A DNA stretch of 26,406 bases, taken from Alphaproteobacteria bacterium. GTDB lineage: Bacteria > Pseudomonadota > Alphaproteobacteria > Rhizobiales > Devosiaceae. The notes beneath the pieces were generated by a model. That model had not been told where the DNA came from. It saw only the letters and a list, made by a program, of their open reading frames with translations, and did not search any database. The stretch covers positions 1 through 26,406 of the forward strand of contig JAJRRJ010000190.1 of assembly GCA_024279575.1 (NCBI GenBank), read 5' to 3'. A program made the position numbers and the translations under genes. How positions within the stretch are numbered: position 1 is the stretch's first letter; every line of letters begins with the position of its first letter. This document shows positions 7,137 through 14,361 of this stretch, piece by piece.

Positions 7137-8204
7137 TTACCTTGGCACGAGCGCCAGCTTTTTCTCATTCAACAGCAAATGAATGTCGCTGCCAACCGGG
7201 AAGGTTTTGTCCATGGTATTATCAACCACGAACATTTCTCCAATGGTAGTATCCACCGTATATTGGATTTGATTGCCCAGAAAAGCCGCATAGGTCACGT
7301 TGCCTTTAATACCGGTTTTTTTGCCCGGTGAGGCCAGAGTTGCGTTTTGTGGACGGATAACCAGTGAGGCGTTGAACGGGGCCGTTTGTGTGGTGGGCAC
7401 TTTTAGTTTCTGCCCCCCCACTTCAATGCTGGCAATGCCAGATTTTATGACACCAATATCGCAGTTCACCAGGTTTGCATCGCCAATAAAGTCGGCAATA
7501 AACTCTGAATTAGGTTCATTATAAAGTTCGCTTGGTGTCCCCATTTGCGCAATTTCAGCGTTCTTCATCACAATAATACGATCCGAAACCGCCATGGCCT
7601 CTTCCTGATCGTGGGTCACATAGACTGCGGTCAAATTCAAATCCTGCTGGATCTTGCGGATTTGCTCACGTACATGACGGCGCAGTTTGGCATCCAGATT
7701 TGACAAAGGTTCATCAAGCAACAGCACTTCTGGTTCCAGCACCACAGCGCGCGCCACTGCAACGCGTTGCTGCTGCCCCCCGGAAAGTTCTGAAGGCAAT
7801 CGGTCGCCAAACCCCTCAAGGCCCACCATGGCCAAGCCCTCTTGAGCTTTGCCCCTGGCTTCTTTTTCCGGTATTGACGCAACTTTTAAGCCATAGGCTA
7901 CGTTTTCCATAACACTCATATGGGGGAAGAGGGCATAGGATTGAAAAACCATCGACACATTACGATAGGTTGCGGTGAGATGAGTTACATCCTCACCACC
8001 AATAGAGATAGTGCCTTGGCTTACCGCTTCCAGCCCGGCAATCAGCCGCAATGTTGTAGTCTTTCCGCACCCGGAGGGACCAAGTAATGTCACCAGTTCA
8101 CCGGGCACAATATCAAGGGTTAACCCCTTTAGCGCCACCACGTCACCAAACTTTTTAACCACGCTGTCAAAGTGGACAGCGCCTTTTTCCTGGTTGCCGG
8201 ACAT
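7137..8204 (-). CDS. ABC transporter ATP-binding protein (AfuC/FbpC type)
   Basis: A 355-residue ATPase that powers import together with the fused permease upstream. Walker A GPSGCGKTT is at 42-50, the Q-loop is in MVFQSYALFPH, the signature LSGGQQQR is at 139-146, Walker B VLLLDEP is near 159-165 and the H-loop histidine is His197. The C-terminal 120 residues form a TOBE-type regulatory domain, as in PotA, FbpC and MalK. The ATG at 8202-8204 has GGAG at the right distance. The gap to the permease gene is 31 bp and to the SDR gene 20 bp. By sequence it belongs to the iron/polyamine/thiamine importer group (CUT2-unlike, type I), which does not settle the substrate; the neighbours point to a sugar or sugar phosphate. 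Confidence 0.88.
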   Translation of the reverse strand: MSGNQEKGAVHFDSVVKKFGDVVALKGLTLDIVPGELVTLLGPSGCGKTTTLRLIAGLEAVSQGTISIGGEDVTHLTATYRNVSMVFQSYALFPHMSVMENVAYGLKVASIPEKEARGKAQEGLAMVGLEGFGDRLPSELSGGQQQRVAVARAVVLEPEVLLLDEPLSNLDAKLRRHVREQIRKIQQDLNLTAVYVTHDQEEAMAVSDRIIVMKNAEIAQMGTPSELYNEPNSEFIADFIGDANLVNCDIGVIKSGIASIEVGGQKLKVPTTQTAPFNASLVIRPQNATLASPGKKTGIKGNVTYAAFLGNQIQYTVDTTIGEMFVVDNTMDKTFPVGSDIHLLLNEKKLALVPR

Positions 8205-8235
8205 TAAACTTCTCCACGTTGTTTTTGCGCTGATT

Positions 8236-10440
8236 TCATCGTGCGGCCACTTCGACTTTAATGTATTTTTGCACCCGGTCTTCCCGGCGCAAACGGCGCT
8301 TGCCGATTATCAGTTGCAGGGTCAATATCACCGCCAGCATGGTTACGATCAACACCGCTGAATAGGCAATAGCGATGCCATATTCACCATTTTCCACCCG
8401 GCCAACGATAAACGAGGTTGCCATATTATGTTTAGCGCTGACGAGGAAAATGACCGCGCTTACCGCTGTTATCGCGCGCACAAAACTATAGGAAAGGGCG
8501 GCCAGAATTGCCGGCCCCATCAATGGAATAATCACCTTACGAACAGTGGTGAAGCTATTGGCCCCCAATGTAACTGATGCTTCATCCAGACTTTTGTCCA
8601 ATTGGGACAGGGCGGCTATTCCCCCGCGCACACCCACGGGCATGTTGCGGAAAACAAAAACCATAATCAAAATCACCGAAGTGCCGGTTAATTCAATGGG
8701 GGGCACATTAAAGGCCAGAATATAGGAAATGCCGATAACGGTGCCTGGAATGGCAAAACTGAGCATGGTTGAGAACTCAAAGACTTCCTTACCAACAAAT
8801 TTCTGCCGTACCAGCAAATAGGCGGTTGCCAGACCAACCAGAGCCGTGAGCGGAGCGGCAATGGAGGCAATGGTCAGGGTGGTGAAATAACTGTCCCAGG
8901 CCACCCCGGTCCATCTTATGCCATCGGAAAAACTGATGGAAAAGGCACGCAAATAGTGGTCAAAGGTGAAGCTGTGATCATACCCCCAGAGTTTTACAAA
9001 GCTGCCAAAAATAATCATTGAATAAACCACAACGGTGAACGCTGCCCAGGGCAGAGCGGTGGCATAACAAAAACCGCGCAGAACCGGATTGAGCGCCGCA
9101 TGCTGACCGCTGTCGCCTTTGCCGGTTACCGTTGCATAGGACTTTTTACCCAGCCACCAGCGTTGCACAAGAAACGCGCTAAGGGTCATCGAAAGCAACA
9201 CAAGGGCCAGTGTGGCCGCGCGCCCAGAATTTGCCACGGCCCCCACGATGGAAAAATAAATCTCGGTGGAAAGAACCGAAAAATTTCCCCCCAGCACCAA
9301 CGGGTTTCCAAAGTCGGCAATGGATTCAATGAACCCAAGCAAAAATGCGTTCGCCAGGCCGGGGCGCATCAAAGGAAACGAAACCAGGCGAAAAGTCTGC
9401 CAGCGGTTAGCATTCAGGCTTTGAGATGCCTCTTCCATGGAGGGGCTGACCCCTTCCACCACTCCGATCAGTACCAGAAATGCAATGGGGGTAAATGAAA
9501 GCAACTGGGCCAGATAAATGCCCCAAAATCCATAAAGCCAACGGGTTTTTGGAATGTCAAAATAGGTGTTAAGCAAGTCTGTAACTGTTCCAGAGCGCCC
9601 AAACAGTAAAATAAGCGCCAGCCCGATAACAAAGGGGGGAGTGATAATGGGAATGATCGTCAACACCCGTAACAAAGGCTTGGCCTTGAAATTAGTTCGC
9701 GTGGCAATCAGAGCAAATGCAAGACCAAGCAGGGTTGTCCCCGCCCCGGTCAATATGGCCAGAACCAGCGAGTTCCATGCAGGACCGCACGAGCCGGACC
9801 CCGTCAGGCATCTAAGGCTCCAGATGCGCGAAGAAGATAGCCGCTCCCAGAATTCAGCAAAACTGAACGCCCCGTCGGCATTTTGAAACGCCTGCACCAG
9901 AATGTGGGATACCGGGAAAAATACAAATATGCCGACAAGGGAAATTATCAGGCCGATAAGGCCAACGATAAACGCATCGCCGCGTCCTTTGCCGATGCCT
10001 GATACCCCGGTGGTCAAAATAAACAATTGAGAGAAAAACACAATCATGGCGCCAGAACCAAGACCGGATTGCCCGGTTTGCCCAGGACCGTCCATAAATA
10101 GATCGGCAAATATTCGCGGGCCGGTTCGACCCACAATAAACCCCTGTGCGGCAATCATCACCAGTCCGGCGATGGAAATGAGTACCAGCAATTTGGCCAA
10201 TAATTTATGATTTTTCACCAGCAGCAAAGCCAGCCCGCTTCCCGCTAACGGAACAAGAGCAGTGATCAGCCACCAGCGATCATGAATCAGCCCTTGCGCA
10301 ACAGCGGAGGCGCTTTTGGGGTCACTAAAAATACCGCCAATCCAGCCAAATGACCAGAAGCCACCGTTCACCCCGTACCAGGGCAGAAACAATGCACCAA
10401 TCAATGCAATGATCTGCCAGAGAGTCGCTGTTTTTTTCAT
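8236..10440 (-). CDS. Fused ABC transporter permease, two permease domains (AfuB/FbpB type)
   Basis: A 734-residue inner-membrane protein with two type I permease domains in one chain. After an N-terminal extension of about five membrane segments (to about residue 205), each half carries an EAA loop: EEASQSLNANRWQTFRLVSFP in the first and DEASVTLGANSFTTVRKVIIP in the second. These loops contact the ATPase. Fused permeases of this kind are typical of AfuB and FbpB systems. I chose the ATG at 10438-10440, where the first helix follows directly; a GTG 51 bp upstream is possible but has no spaced ribosome-binding site. It follows the binding-protein gene by 143 bp that contain a strong hairpin, so it is probably expressed at a lower level than the binding protein. 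Confidence 0.88.
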   Translation of the reverse strand: MKKTATLWQIIALIGALFLPWYGVNGGFWSFGWIGGIFSDPKSASAVAQGLIHDRWWLITALVPLAGSGLALLLVKNHKLLAKLLVLISIAGLVMIAAQGFIVGRTGPRIFADLFMDGPGQTGQSGLGSGAMIVFFSQLFILTTGVSGIGKGRGDAFIVGLIGLIISLVGIFVFFPVSHILVQAFQNADGAFSFAEFWERLSSSRIWSLRCLTGSGSCGPAWNSLVLAILTGAGTTLLGLAFALIATRTNFKAKPLLRVLTIIPIITPPFVIGLALILLFGRSGTVTDLLNTYFDIPKTRWLYGFWGIYLAQLLSFTPIAFLVLIGVVEGVSPSMEEASQSLNANRWQTFRLVSFPLMRPGLANAFLLGFIESIADFGNPLVLGGNFSVLSTEIYFSIVGAVANSGRAATLALVLLSMTLSAFLVQRWWLGKKSYATVTGKGDSGQHAALNPVLRGFCYATALPWAAFTVVVYSMIIFGSFVKLWGYDHSFTFDHYLRAFSISFSDGIRWTGVAWDSYFTTLTIASIAAPLTALVGLATAYLLVRQKFVGKEVFEFSTMLSFAIPGTVIGISYILAFNVPPIELTGTSVILIMVFVFRNMPVGVRGGIAALSQLDKSLDEASVTLGANSFTTVRKVIIPLMGPAILAALSYSFVRAITAVSAVIFLVSAKHNMATSFIVGRVENGEYGIAIAYSAVLIVTMLAVILTLQLIIGKRRLRREDRVQKYIKVEVAAR

Positions 10441-10531
10441 AGTCCCCGCCTGTGCCACCCGTTTTGTCGCTGGCGGGGCCACGTCCAGCACCCTTTAATC
10501 GGAGCACTTTTTTTACACAGCTGCCAGAAAA

Positions 10532-10562
10532 TGCGCGGGGAATATCGCTTCCCCCGCGCGCA
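10532..10562 (-). promoter_or_regulatory. Strong GC-rich hairpin between binding-protein and permease genes
   Basis: The arms GCGCGGGGAA (10533-10542) and TTCCCCCGCGC (10549-10559) pair over ten bases with one bulged C around a 6-base loop. On the minus strand TTTT follows. It sits 22 bp after the binding-protein stop codon. Such hairpins often let the binding protein be made in excess, by partial termination or by protecting the 3' end of the first message. The rest of the 143-bp spacer has no gene. Confidence 0.6.
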
Positions 10563-10583
10563 CATTTTTCAAGTCAACAGATT

Positions 10584-11600
10584 CTAGCTGTTTGGATCGC
10601 CAACTTCTGCGTCCCAACGGGCCAATAGGCGCGCACGGGTTTCAGAAGACCCATAGGTGGCAAAATCATATTCAATCAGATTGATTGTATCCAGGGGTGG
10701 AGCTTCGGCTGGAATTGTTGCATCCATGTTCGATGGAACGTTAAACACACCAACCGTCGGTCCATGATTTTGTGCTTCTGCGCTAATGGCATATTCAACA
10801 AATGCCTTGGCTTCGTCTACATTTTGCGCACCAGCGATAACGGACACGCCGCCAACTTCATAGCCAGTTCCCTCACATGGGGATACGATTGCCAACGGGA
10901 AACCGGCACGGGCCAGCTTGACCATGTCATGCTGGAAACCAATGGAAATGGTGGTTTCGCCACGTCCGGCAGCTTTAGAAGGTGCTGAGCCGGATTTGGT
11001 GTACTGATTGACGTTTACGCCAATGTCCTTGAGCATGGCAAAGCCTGCGTCTTCACCAAATACCTGCACCAAAGTTGCAAGTTCTGTATAAGCAGTGCCG
11101 GAACTGTTTGGATTGGCCACTTGAATTTCGCCAAGATATTCAGGCTTTGCCAAATCAGCCCAACACGCCGGAGCCTCAAGACCTTTTTCATCAAGCAATT
11201 CGGTATTATAGGCAACACCAAGCACGCCAAGGTGAATACCTACGGTTTTTCCGCCAGAGATATTTGACAGGTTTTGTGCCCAATCCTGAAGATTGGAAAC
11301 ATCAACGCCGGATTCCTGGGTCAAACCTTCTTGCGCGGCAACCAGATGGGGGTCACCCGTGCCACCCCACCAAACGTCAATTTTCGGATTGGCTGCTTCA
11401 GCGCGTACCTGCGCCAGCGTTTCCCCGGTTGATTTGCGCACCATGGCCACATCAATACCGGTCTTTTCTTCAAAATTTGCCACCATCAGGTCGCACCAGT
11501 CCTGCTCATTGGAGCACACCATATTCAGCTCGGCAGAAAGGGCGGGCGCAGCCACGAACAGGCTCATTACTGCGACCCCGATTTTCAAACTTGATTTCAT
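10584..11600 (-). CDS. Periplasmic substrate-binding protein, AfuA-like (predicted sugar-phosphate/sugar ligand)
   Basis: A 338-residue binding protein with a signal peptide (cleavage near ALSA/E). The start at 11598-11600 follows GGGAGG at 11609-11614; an upstream extension of the frame is not convincing. Automatic annotation would probably say ferric-iron binding. However, the sequence follows AfuA, which binds hexose 6-phosphates: VRKSTGETLAQ, the WWGGTGDPHL loop, and GFQHD with His224-Asp225 and Glu248 in PCEGTGYE. As I recall, AfuA uses His205, Asp206 and Glu229, which have the same spacing. I see no paired tyrosines of the FbpA kind. Four cysteines (29, 36, 146, 242) could form disulfides. 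It heads an operon with a fused permease, an ATPase and a sugar dehydrogenase, which also favours a carbohydrate ligand. Confidence 0.78.
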   Translation of the reverse strand: MKSSLKIGVAVMSLFVAAPALSAELNMVCSNEQDWCDLMVANFEEKTGIDVAMVRKSTGETLAQVRAEAANPKIDVWWGGTGDPHLVAAQEGLTQESGVDVSNLQDWAQNLSNISGGKTVGIHLGVLGVAYNTELLDEKGLEAPACWADLAKPEYLGEIQVANPNSSGTAYTELATLVQVFGEDAGFAMLKDIGVNVNQYTKSGSAPSKAAGRGETTISIGFQHDMVKLARAGFPLAIVSPCEGTGYEVGGVSVIAGAQNVDEAKAFVEYAISAEAQNHGPTVGVFNVPSNMDATIPAEAPPLDTINLIEYDFATYGSSETRARLLARWDAEVGDPNS

Positions 11601-11959
11601 ATTTAATTCCTCCCAGAAATATTGATTTTGTTTTTTTGCAACTGTTGCAACTATTTGCAGCAAAGGGAAAATTTTCGAATTATTGGGTTTTTTGATAGCT
11701 TCCCCGCTCAAACGAAAGAATAGCGAAACTTTCACTTGCATAGCAAGACAATTGTCGCAAAACCGCACAAACAGCACTGGCATTTCAAGTTATACATTTT
11801 CAAATTTTGAAAACATGCACGCGTGAAGGCGAGCAAAATAATGGTGCACCTTGAAGGAGAAAATCCGAACGCGCCAGCAAGCGAAGAACGCGCCGTGACC
11901 CGTGTCGCGCCCCATCGGAGGCGTGAGCGAAGCGAACTGTCGTGAGAATATGTTGTAAA
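11601..11959. other. 359-bp spacer between tRNA-Phe and the sugar operon
   Basis: There is no convincing gene here. From the operon side it holds the ribosome-binding site, a 15-bp palindrome at 11636-11650, a second dyad TTTTCAA-ATT-TTGAAAA at 11797-11813, and then the tRNA-linked repeat at 11840-11936. I could not fix a promoter with confidence. Transcription from tRNA-Phe would run through the repeat towards the operon. Confidence 0.6.
11636..11650. promoter_or_regulatory. Palindrome TTGCAACTGTTGCAA, candidate operator of the sugar operon
   Basis: A perfect 15-bp palindrome (TTGCAAC-T-GTTGCAA) lies 36 bp upstream of the binding-protein start codon, and a further TTGCAG-like half-site follows within ten bases. 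Size and position fit an operator for a LacI- or GntR-type sugar regulator. No such regulator gene is in the window. Confidence 0.45.
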
Positions 11960-11963
11960 TGGT
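11840..11963 (-). repeat. tRNA-linked repeat, copy following tRNA-Phe
   Basis: Read on the minus strand from the tRNA-Phe 3' end, this is the counterpart of the repeat after tRNA-Thr. From 11936 down to 11840 it aligns without gaps to 18104-18200, with 78 of 97 bases equal by my count, including the identical 20-mer CCTCCGATGGGGCGCGACAC. It ends with ACCATT, 118 bp after the ACCATT formed by the tRNA 3' end and its first following bases. The next bases (ATTTTGCTCGCC) again resemble the start of the Thr copy. No frame is shared, so it is not a gene. Confidence 0.75.
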
Positions 11964-12034
11964 GCCCGGGGGCGGATTTGAACCACCGACACGAGGATTT
12001 TCAGTCCACTGCTCTACCCCTGAGCTACCCGGGC
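11960..12034 (-). tRNA. tRNA-Phe (anticodon GAA)
   Basis: On the minus strand the acceptor arms GCCCGGG and CCCGGGC pair fully, followed by A and an encoded CCA (11962-11960). The D arm GCTC...GAGC, anticodon loop CTGAAAA with GAA (complement at 12000-12002), and T arm GGTGG-TTCAAAT-CCGCC are all present. Length is 75 nt with CCA. It lies downstream of yacG on the same strand, as is usual in rhizobial genomes. Confidence 0.96.
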
Positions 12035-12172
12035 CAAATCAGCGACAAAGTTTCGCCAAAATGCTGGGGGTTTATAGGGCGTCACCTGCGCCGTGTCCAG
12101 CACCCAATCGAGCAAAAATGACATTGGGTTAAAATATATCTCTCTTGAGCAGGTTCCCTGAAAAATTAAACT

Positions 12173-12403
12173 CTATTCCGAGGCAAACTCATCCTGCGGT
12201 CCCTGCTCTTCTTCATCTGGAACGGGAACAGCATAAGCCCCGGTCAGCCAGCGGTTCAGATCAATATTGGCGCAACGAACAGTGCAAAAGGGATAGAATT
12301 TCTGCGTGGAGGGGTTTTGGCAAATGGGGCACGGCTTTGTCGGGCGCAATCGTGTGAGCGCGCTTTTCCCGGGACCGACCTTAGTGGGCTTTGGCGCATC
12401 CAT
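12173..12403 (-). CDS. yacG: DNA gyrase inhibitor YacG (zinc-binding)
   Basis: A 76-residue protein started at the ATG (12401-12403), four bases after the maf stop codon and behind a GGGGG. It carries the four-cysteine zinc motif CPIC...FCTVRC followed by ANIDLNRWLTGAYAVP, the signature of YacG. YacG binds GyrB and inhibits gyrase in the cytoplasm in E. coli. The C-terminus is acidic (DEEEQGPQDE). A longer frame upstream would run far into maf and is not needed. Proline- and lysine-rich residues before the zinc motif are common in alphaproteobacterial forms. It is very probably co-translated with maf. Confidence 0.93.
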   Translation of the reverse strand: MDAPKPTKVGPGKSALTRLRPTKPCPICQNPSTQKFYPFCTVRCANIDLNRWLTGAYAVPVPDEEEQGPQDEFASE

Positions 12404-12407
12404 CGGG

Positions 12408-13046
12408 TTAAACCCCCGAAAGAGCTGACTGATTGAGCCAGTTGAAGTGAACAGGATACCCGGCACCGGTCAACAGGGCCACGGTCTCATAAAGGGGCAG
12501 ACCCACAACCGCATGATAGGAGCCGGACAGTTTTTGCACAAAAGCGCCCGCGATGCCCTGAATAGCATATCCTCCCGCTTTGCCCCGCCATTCAGCGCTG
12601 GCAAGATAGGATTCAATTTCTTTGGCGCTCAGGCGCTTGAAGCGAATTTTTGTTTCCACCAGCCGATTGCGCACCTGCCCGCTCGCACTGAGCAGACAAA
12701 GCCCCGTATAGACCCGGTGCGAACGCCCTGAGAGCAGGCGCAGGGATGTTGCGGCCTCCTCCATGGTTTCAGCTTTTGGCAATATCCTGCGTCCAACGGC
12801 CACCACTGTGTCAGCACCAAGCACCAGTGCATTATCGGCGATGCCGCTTTGATGGGCTTTGTGCTGAGTGGTCATGGCCTTGCTTTGCGCCAACCTTATC
12901 GCCAGCTTGCGGCCCAATTCGCCCCTTTCAGGGGTTTCATCCACATGGGCAGGCACAAGGTGCTCGGGTTCAATACCGATCTGATTAAGCAGCGCCAAAC
13001 GTCGTGGAGATGCCGAGGCTAATATCAATTCAGGGCGAGTGGCCAT
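12408..13046 (-). CDS. maf: Maf-like nucleotide pyrophosphatase
   Basis: A 212-residue cytoplasmic enzyme of the Maf/HAM1-like fold, which hydrolyses dTTP/UTP or modified nucleotides to monophosphates. The marks are ILASASPRR (8-16), VDE at 35-37, the catalytic-region GADTVV (Asp79), SGRSHRVYTGL and KAGGYAIQG. The YAIQG element with SGSYHAVVGLPL is typical of the YhdE-type dTTP/UTP branch. The start ATG is at 13044-13046. It is 41 bp from infA and four bases from yacG, consistent with one operon. The last dozen residues (NQSALSGV end) are slightly longer than usual. Confidence 0.93.
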   Translation of the reverse strand: MATRPELILASASPRRLALLNQIGIEPEHLVPAHVDETPERGELGRKLAIRLAQSKAMTTQHKAHQSGIADNALVLGADTVVAVGRRILPKAETMEEAATSLRLLSGRSHRVYTGLCLLSASGQVRNRLVETKIRFKRLSAKEIESYLASAEWRGKAGGYAIQGIAGAFVQKLSGSYHAVVGLPLYETVALLTGAGYPVHFNWLNQSALSGV

Positions 13047-13087
13047 TCTTGCTTCTTCAGGTTTTGTCGGTTCCAGTCAGCAAAGTG

Positions 13088-13306
13088 CTACTTGAAACGA
13101 TAGGTAATACGTCCCTTGGTCAGGTCATAGGGGGTCATTTCAACCAACACCTTATCACCGGCAAGAACGCGAATTCTGTTTTTGCGCATCCGCCCGGCTG
13201 TGTGGGCGATAATTTCGTGGTCGTTTTCCAGCTTCACCCGAAATGTGGCGTTGGGCAGCAGCTCAACGATAACACCGGGGAATTCAAGCAATTCTTCTTT
13301 AGGCAT
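13088..13306 (-). CDS. infA: Translation initiation factor IF-1
   Basis: A 72-residue OB-fold protein that occupies the ribosomal A site during initiation. The sequence MPKEELLEFPGVIVELLPNA...FRVKLENDHEIIAHTAGRMRKNRIRVLAGDKV...VEMTPYDLTKGRITYRFK matches IF-1 over its whole length. AGGAGA lies five bases before the ATG at 13304-13306. The 103-bp spacer upstream may carry its own promoter. Confidence 0.98.
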   Translation of the reverse strand: MPKEELLEFPGVIVELLPNATFRVKLENDHEIIAHTAGRMRKNRIRVLAGDKVLVEMTPYDLTKGRITYRFK

Positions 13307-13409
13307 TTAGTCTCCTGATATTGCCCCACTGCGGGGCATTTGATTCATGAATTGGCGCGCAACCTATAGGATTAAAGCGCGCTTGTGAACCTCTTGTGAT
13401 GAAAGGGCC

Positions 13410-14354
13410 TTAACCTGAAAAAACCGGGTCGAGGCGTTCAAATATGCGCTTCTTCAAACTGTCGCGCAATTGGTGATAGGCGGCCAGGCGCGCATCGCGC
13501 GACCCTTCCACCAAAGTGGGGTCGTCCGTTTCCCAATGTTCAATTTTTTCAGCATCCAGATTTCGCCTGGCCACCGCCTCACGGGCCTCCTCTGACAGGG
13601 TAATCACCAGATCAAATTTGGTGGCCACCAATTCATCCATCGTGTGGGGCGTGTGTACCGACATATCAATGCCCAGCTCCTCCATAGCCGCATGCACAAA
13701 GCCATCAGCCTTGCCCGAACGTGCACCTGCGGAGCGTGAAATCACCTTGCCGGGAAACAAAAACCGGGTCAGAGCCGCAGCAATAGGGGAGCGCACCGAA
13801 TTCATCGAGCAGACAAAAAGCAAGGTGGGCAATTGAGAATTTTGTGCATCATCGCGTGCCGCGTAGGGCTGAACGGCACACAACAGGGTAAACAGGCGCC
13901 GGGCTGTATTCATATCCATCGTCAGTTTATTATCCAGGCGCTGACGCAGCAGGTCCGCCGCGTCATTGTGCAAACCGCGCCGCCCCATATCCACCGCTTC
14001 AATCTGATAGGGAGAGGCGGATTTAATTGCCTCATAGTAGCTTTCGCGCACCCTGAAATAATCCCGAATCAATTCGCGAAACGGTGTAAGGGATAAATAA
14101 TGGGCTGCAATGGGTTCAAAACTCCGGGGATGACGAATATCAAAAACCACGGAATTACCGATGATTGACATATGTAAGGCATAGGGGCCTTTGGCTTTCA
14201 CTCTGGCGGGGAAAAACGCATTTTCCTCCAACAGATCATAAATTGCAATCCGGCGTTCGTGGGCTTCGTCAGGATTAAGGGAAATAATGGTGCCCGGATC
14301 CAGCGTCACCGAGGTAATTTTATCACTCTTTTCATCAAAGCTGATATCACTCAT
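13410..14354 (-). CDS. UPF0262 protein fused to a low-molecular-weight phosphatase (ArsC-like) domain
   Basis: A single 314-residue frame joins two proteins that I know as separate neighbours in rhizobia. Residues 1 to about 163 are UPF0262: LLEENAFFP, LSLTPFRELIRDYF, ESYYEAIKSASPYQIEAVDMGRRGLHN and TARRLFTLLC. Residues about 176-314 are a low-molecular-weight protein tyrosine phosphatase/arsenate reductase domain with the C-x5-R loop C182SMNSVR188 and the DDP loop (277-279). The joint is a short polar linker (PYAARDDAQNSQ). The ATG at 14352-14354 has AGGG upstream and follows the hisD stop by seven bases; a longer frame into hisD is ignored. The active-site residues are present, so phosphatase activity is likely; the substrate and the role of UPF0262 are unknown. 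A lost stop codon through sequencing error is possible. Confidence 0.85.
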   Translation of the reverse strand: MSDISFDEKSDKITSVTLDPGTIISLNPDEAHERRIAIYDLLEENAFFPARVKAKGPYALHMSIIGNSVVFDIRHPRSFEPIAAHYLSLTPFRELIRDYFRVRESYYEAIKSASPYQIEAVDMGRRGLHNDAADLLRQRLDNKLTMDMNTARRLFTLLCAVQPYAARDDAQNSQLPTLLFVCSMNSVRSPIAAALTRFLFPGKVISRSAGARSGKADGFVHAAMEELGIDMSVHTPHTMDELVATKFDLVITLSEEAREAVARRNLDAEKIEHWETDDPTLVEGSRDARLAAYHQLRDSLKKRIFERLDPVFSG

Positions 14355-14361
14355 ATCAACC

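Noticed and set aside
10584..11600. Annotation of the operon as a ferric-iron uptake (fbpABC) system
   Set aside because: The binding protein has the AfuA-like His-Asp and Glu positions and no FbpA-like tyrosine pair, and the operon continues with sugar genes. Kept only as an alternative.
11075..11695. Plus-strand frame of 206 codons
   Set aside because: It lies opposite the binding-protein gene and its promoter. The translation (many Gln, Arg, Pro) looks like a shadow of the coding strand.
11840..11963. Insertion sequence remnant
   Set aside because: There is no transposase-like frame and no terminal inverted repeats. The unit is too short, and its ends coincide with the tRNA end.
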